Assembly: GCF_022829465.1 (NCBI RefSeq)
Contig: NZ_JAKSXZ010000110.1
Span: 248,001 to 312,000 of the forward strand
Direction: 5' to 3'
DNA length: 64,000 nt
DNA from: Methylobacterium sp. J-067
GTDB taxonomy: Bacteria; Pseudomonadota; Alphaproteobacteria; Rhizobiales; Beijerinckiaceae
Shown here: positions 61,287-64,000 of the stretch, piece after piece
Layout of the letters: the number at the start of each line of letters is the position of its first letter
Numbering within the stretch: the first letter of the stretch is position 1
Program-made: the position numbers and the translations under genes
The notes under the pieces: generated by a model
The model's database searches: none
Told to the model about the DNA's origin: nothing
The model's input: the letters and a program-made list of their open reading frames with translations, nothing else

Positions 61287-64000
61287 TCAATGGAAGTCGC
61301 GGCTGCGATAGGGTTGCCTGTGTGTCGGCGCCCCGAAATCGGTGGTCTCCGCCGGTAGAGCCAGCCCGGCTTCCCGCAGGTCCCGCAGGGACTCAGTGAG
61401 GTCGCGAAACCCCTCGGCGACGAGGTGGACCACCTCTCCGGCCCGCTGGACCCGACCCCGAACCGCCAGGAACCGCCCTTGCATGGCGATCCGACGGTTC
61501 GCCTCGAACACCTTCTTCCACACGATGATGTTGGCGATGCCGGTCTCGTCCTCGATGGTCAGGAAGACTACGCCCTTGGCCGTGCCCGGCCGCTGACGCA
61601 CCAGCACGATTCCCGCCACCATCGCCCGCGTTCCCTGGGGCAGGGCGGGGTCGAGATGGGCGCGGGCGGTCATGGCGCCGATCCGCCCCAGACGCTCCCG
61701 GAAGAACGCCACCGGATGGCCGCGCAGGGACAGGCTGGTCGTAGCGTAGTCGTCGGCGACGGTCTCCGAGGGGGCCATCGCCGGCAGGTCCGCCGCCGGC
61801 TCGTGCCGGAACAGGCCGTCATCGGCGTGCCACGCGAAGAGCGGCAGCGGCGCGTCCAGCAATTCGGCCCGGCGCCCATTCTCCGCATGGGCCGCCGAGG
61901 CACGGCGCGACAGCCCTTCCAGGGCCCGCACCGCCCAGAGCGCATCCCGTCGCGAGAGGCCGAGCGCCCGGAACGCATCCGCCTCCGCCAGCCGTTCCAG
62001 CACGTTGCGCGGCAGGGCGAGGGAAGCTTGCAACCCTTCGATGCTGGCATAGCCGTTGGCCCGCAGCCGCACGAGGCGGCGCATCGCGCCCTCCGGCAGG
62101 CCGCTCACCAAACGCAGCCCGAGGCGGACGGCGTGCAGGCGCGGCGTCTCGGAGGGTTCGAGGGTGCAATCCCACTCGCTGGCATTCACGCAGACATGGC
62201 GCACCTCGACGCCGTGGGCGCGGGCGTCGCGGACGAGCTGGGCCGGCTGGTAGAAGCCCATTGGCTGCGCGTTGAGGATCGATGCCAGGAACACATCCGG
62301 GTGTGCGCATTTCATCCAGGCCGACGCGTAGACGAGGAGCGCGAAGCTCGCCGCGTGGCTCTCGGGGAAGCCGTAGGTGGAGAAGCCGCGGATCTGCGCG
62401 AAGCAGCGTTCCGCGAAGGCCTGCGGGTAGCCGCGCCGGGTCATCCCGCCCACGAACTTCTCCGCGAACCCGCCGATGGAGCCGACATGGCGGAACGTCG
62501 CCATGGCCCGGCGCAGGCCATCGGCCTCGGCCGGGGAGAAGCCCGCCGCCGTGATGGCGATCTGCATGGCGTGCTCCTGGAAGAGCGGAACGCCGTAGGT
62601 CTTCTTCAGCACCTCCTCCAATTCGTTCGCCGGCCCGTGATCCGGGTGTGGGGCCGGGTACACCACCGGCTCCTGCCCGCAACGGCGCTTCAGGTAGGGG
62701 TGGACCATGTCCCCCTGGATGGGGCCGGGGCGGACGATGGCGACCTGCACTACGAGGTCGTAGAACTCCTTCGGTTTCAGCCGTGGCAACATCGACATCT
62801 GCGCCCGGCTCTCGACCTGGAACACACCGACGGAATCGGCCTTCGACAGCATCGCGTAGGTGGCCGGATCCTCCGAGGGCAGGTCGGCGAGCGTCGGGTA
62901 GTCGATGCCGTGGTCGCGCTTCAGGAAGTCGAGCCCGCGCTTGAGGCAGGTGAGCATCCCCAAAGCCAGCACGTCGACCTTCATCAGGCCGAGGACGTCG
63001 ATGTCGTCCTTGTCCCACTCGATGAAGGTCCGGTCGGGCATCGCGGCGTTGCCCACGGGCACGGTCTCGTCCAGACGCCCGCGCGTAAGGACGAACCCAC
63101 CGACATGCTGCGACAGGTGCCGAGGGAAGCCGATCAGTTGCAGGGCGAGGTTCAGGGCCTGCCGCAGGGCCGGGTTGGCGGGGTCCAGCCCGGCCTGCAT
63201 GACATGGGCGTCGGGCAGGTCCTTGCCCCACGATCCCCAGACCGTATCCGCGACGGAGGCGGCCACGTCTTCCGACAGGCCGAGCACCTTGGCGACCTCG
63301 CGGATCGCCATGCGCGGGCGGTAATGGATCACCGTCGAGCATAGGGCCGCCCGCTCGCGGCCGTAGCGCTCGTAGAGGTGCTGGATCACCTCCTCCCGCC
63401 GCTCGTGCTCGAAATCGACGTCGATGTCCGGCGGCTCGCCCCTGTTCTCTGAGATGAAGCGTGCGAAAAGTAGCCAGTGCTTCGACGGATCGACGGCGGT
63501 GATGCCGAGGCAGAAGCACACGGCGGAATTGGCCGCCGAGCCGCGCCCCTGGCACAGGATGCCCTTGTCGCGGGCGAAATCCACGATCTGGCTGATCGTT
63601 AGGAAGTAATGGGCGAATTTTTGCTTGGCGATGAAGGCGAGTTCCGTCGCCAGGGTCTTTTCGACCGTCTCGGGGATGCCGTCCGGATAGCGCCAGTAGC
63701 GGGCGCGGTGCCACGTCTTCTCCGCCAGATACTCCTGGGCCTCCCGGCCGGGGGGCACGGGCTCATCCGGATATTCGTAGTGGAGTTGCGACAATTCGAA
63801 ATCGCAATGGGCGGCGATCTCGGCGGTGCGCGTCAGGGCCTCGGGATGGTCGCGGAACAGCCGTGCCATCTCGGCTTCGGGCTTCAGATGCCGCTCGGCA
63901 TTGGCTTCCAGGCGATAGCCGGCCGCATCGAGGGTGCAGCCCTCGCGGATGCAGGTGAGCACGTCCTGCAACGGGCGCCTGTCCGGGTGGTGGTAGAGGG
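61287..64000 (-). CDS. dnaE2: Error-prone DNA polymerase DnaE2 (ImuC), 5-prime part outside window
   Basis: DnaE2 is a C-family polymerase that, with ImuA/ImuB, copies damaged DNA after the SOS response. About 904 codons are present; the frame continues past the right edge ([17 protein letters not shown] is read before 63971), so the PHP domain's N-terminal part is missing here. The palm is intact: [30 protein letters not shown] (catalytic Asp pair) and [13 protein letters not shown] (third Asp). The C-terminus has a helix-hairpin-helix region and an OB fold ([20 protein letters not shown]). imuA/imuB would be beyond the edge. Confidence 0.95.
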   Translation of the reverse strand, partial: LYHHPDRRPLQDVLTCIREGCTLDAAGYRLEANAERHLKPEAEMARLFRDHPEALTRTAEIAAHCDFELSQLHYEYPDEPVPPGREAQEYLAEKTWHRARYWRYPDGIPETVEKTLATELAFIAKQKFAHYFLTISQIVDFARDKGILCQGRGSAANSAVCFCLGITAVDPSKHWLLFARFISENRGEPPDIDVDFEHERREEVIQHLYERYGRERAALCSTVIHYRPRMAIREVAKVLGLSEDVAASVADTVWGSWGKDLPDAHVMQAGLDPANPALRQALNLALQLIGFPRHLSQHVGGFVLTRGRLDETVPVGNAAMPDRTFIEWDKDDIDVLGLMKVDVLALGMLTCLKRGLDFLKRDHGIDYPTLADLPSEDPATYAMLSKADSVGVFQVESRAQMSMLPRLKPKEFYDLVVQVAIVRPGPIQGDMVHPYLKRRCGQEPVVYPAPHPDHGPANELEEVLKKTYGVPLFQEHAMQIAITAAGFSPAEADGLRRAMATFRHVGSIGGFAEKFVGGMTRRGYPQAFAERCFAQIRGFSTYGFPESHAASFALLVYASAWMKCAHPDVFLASILNAQPMGFYQPAQLVRDARAHGVEVRHVCVNASEWDCTLEPSETPRLHAVRLGLRLVSGLPEGAMRRLVRLRANGYASIEGLQASLALPRNVLERLAEADAFRALGLSRRDALWAVRALEGLSRRASAAHAENGRRAELLDAPLPLFAWHADDGLFRHEPAADLPAMAPSETVADDYATTSLSLRGHPVAFFRERLGRIGAMTARAHLDPALPQGTRAMVAGIVLVRQRPGTAKGVVFLTIEDETGIANIIVWKKVFEANRRIAMQGRFLAVRGRVQRAGEVVHLVAEGFRDLTESLRDLREAGLALPAETTDFGAPTHRQPYRSRDFH

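Overview
The window is about 64 kb of high-GC chromosome from an alphaproteobacterium of the order Hyphomicrobiales (Rhizobiales). A Methylobacterium/Methylorubrum-like genus is plausible, but that is an inference from gene content and I cannot test it here. The evidence for the order is the ctaC-D-B-(coxF)-G-E/DUF983/SURF1 block, a CpdR regulator next to an N-formylglutamate amidohydrolase, a dnaE2 mutagenesis polymerase, an MmgR/alpha-r8-type sRNA, and strong G/C third-position bias. Nearly all of it reads as core chromosome. I see no insertion sequence, integrase, phage gene or CRISPR array.

Layout. (1) 0.3-3.4 kb, minus strand: a three-gene surface-polysaccharide operon (deacetylase, GT2 glycosyltransferase, Wzy/O-antigen-ligase-like protein) coupled by 4-bp stop/start overlaps. 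(2) 4.3-12.3 kb: a complete D-glucarate/galactarate route (kdgD, gudP, gudD, alpha-ketoglutarate semialdehyde dehydrogenase, garD) with a divergent LysR regulator; the end product is 2-oxoglutarate. (3) 12.5-14.2 kb: three small secreted proteins. (4) 14.3-22.5 kb: kdpFABCDE, the high-affinity K+ pump with its sensor kinase and regulator, preceded by an extra small membrane-peptide ORF. A 55-bp element at its front recurs, inverted, upstream of a small gene just past kdpE. (5) 22.5-28 kb: YfcG-type glutathione transferase, CDF metal exporter, and a dimethylsulfone-use pair (sfnG, sfnB). (6) 28.2-34.8 kb: the aa3 cytochrome c oxidase operon with assembly factors. (7) 35-43.4 kb: fdhD, a secreted proline-rich protein, and glutamate synthase gltB/gltD. 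(8) 43.4-49.8 kb: SGNH hydrolase, lytic transglycosylase, galE, divergent galU, the MmgR-like sRNA, N-formylglutamate amidohydrolase, cpdR. (9) 49.9-52.8 kb: grxC/nitrilase/DUF1178, a DsbB-like/YqaA-like pair, tRNA-Leu(CAA). (10) 52.8-58 kb: a cluster of five coiled-coil genes around a variant metallophosphoesterase. (11) 58-64 kb: GT21 glycosyltransferase, HDAC-like deacetylase, three small genes, and dnaE2 running off the right edge.

The least explained part is region 10. Four of its proteins (160-171 aa) are unrecognised paralogs sharing a bipartite signature: an N-side segment of the type W-x3-I-x2-I-x3-A-x2-I, a heptad-rich middle, and a C-terminal segment of the type A-E-x-W-L-x2-I/L. 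They flank a 568-aa filament-like coiled-coil protein. Other leads are the duplicated kdp element, the sRNA, and several perfect palindromes in promoter regions.
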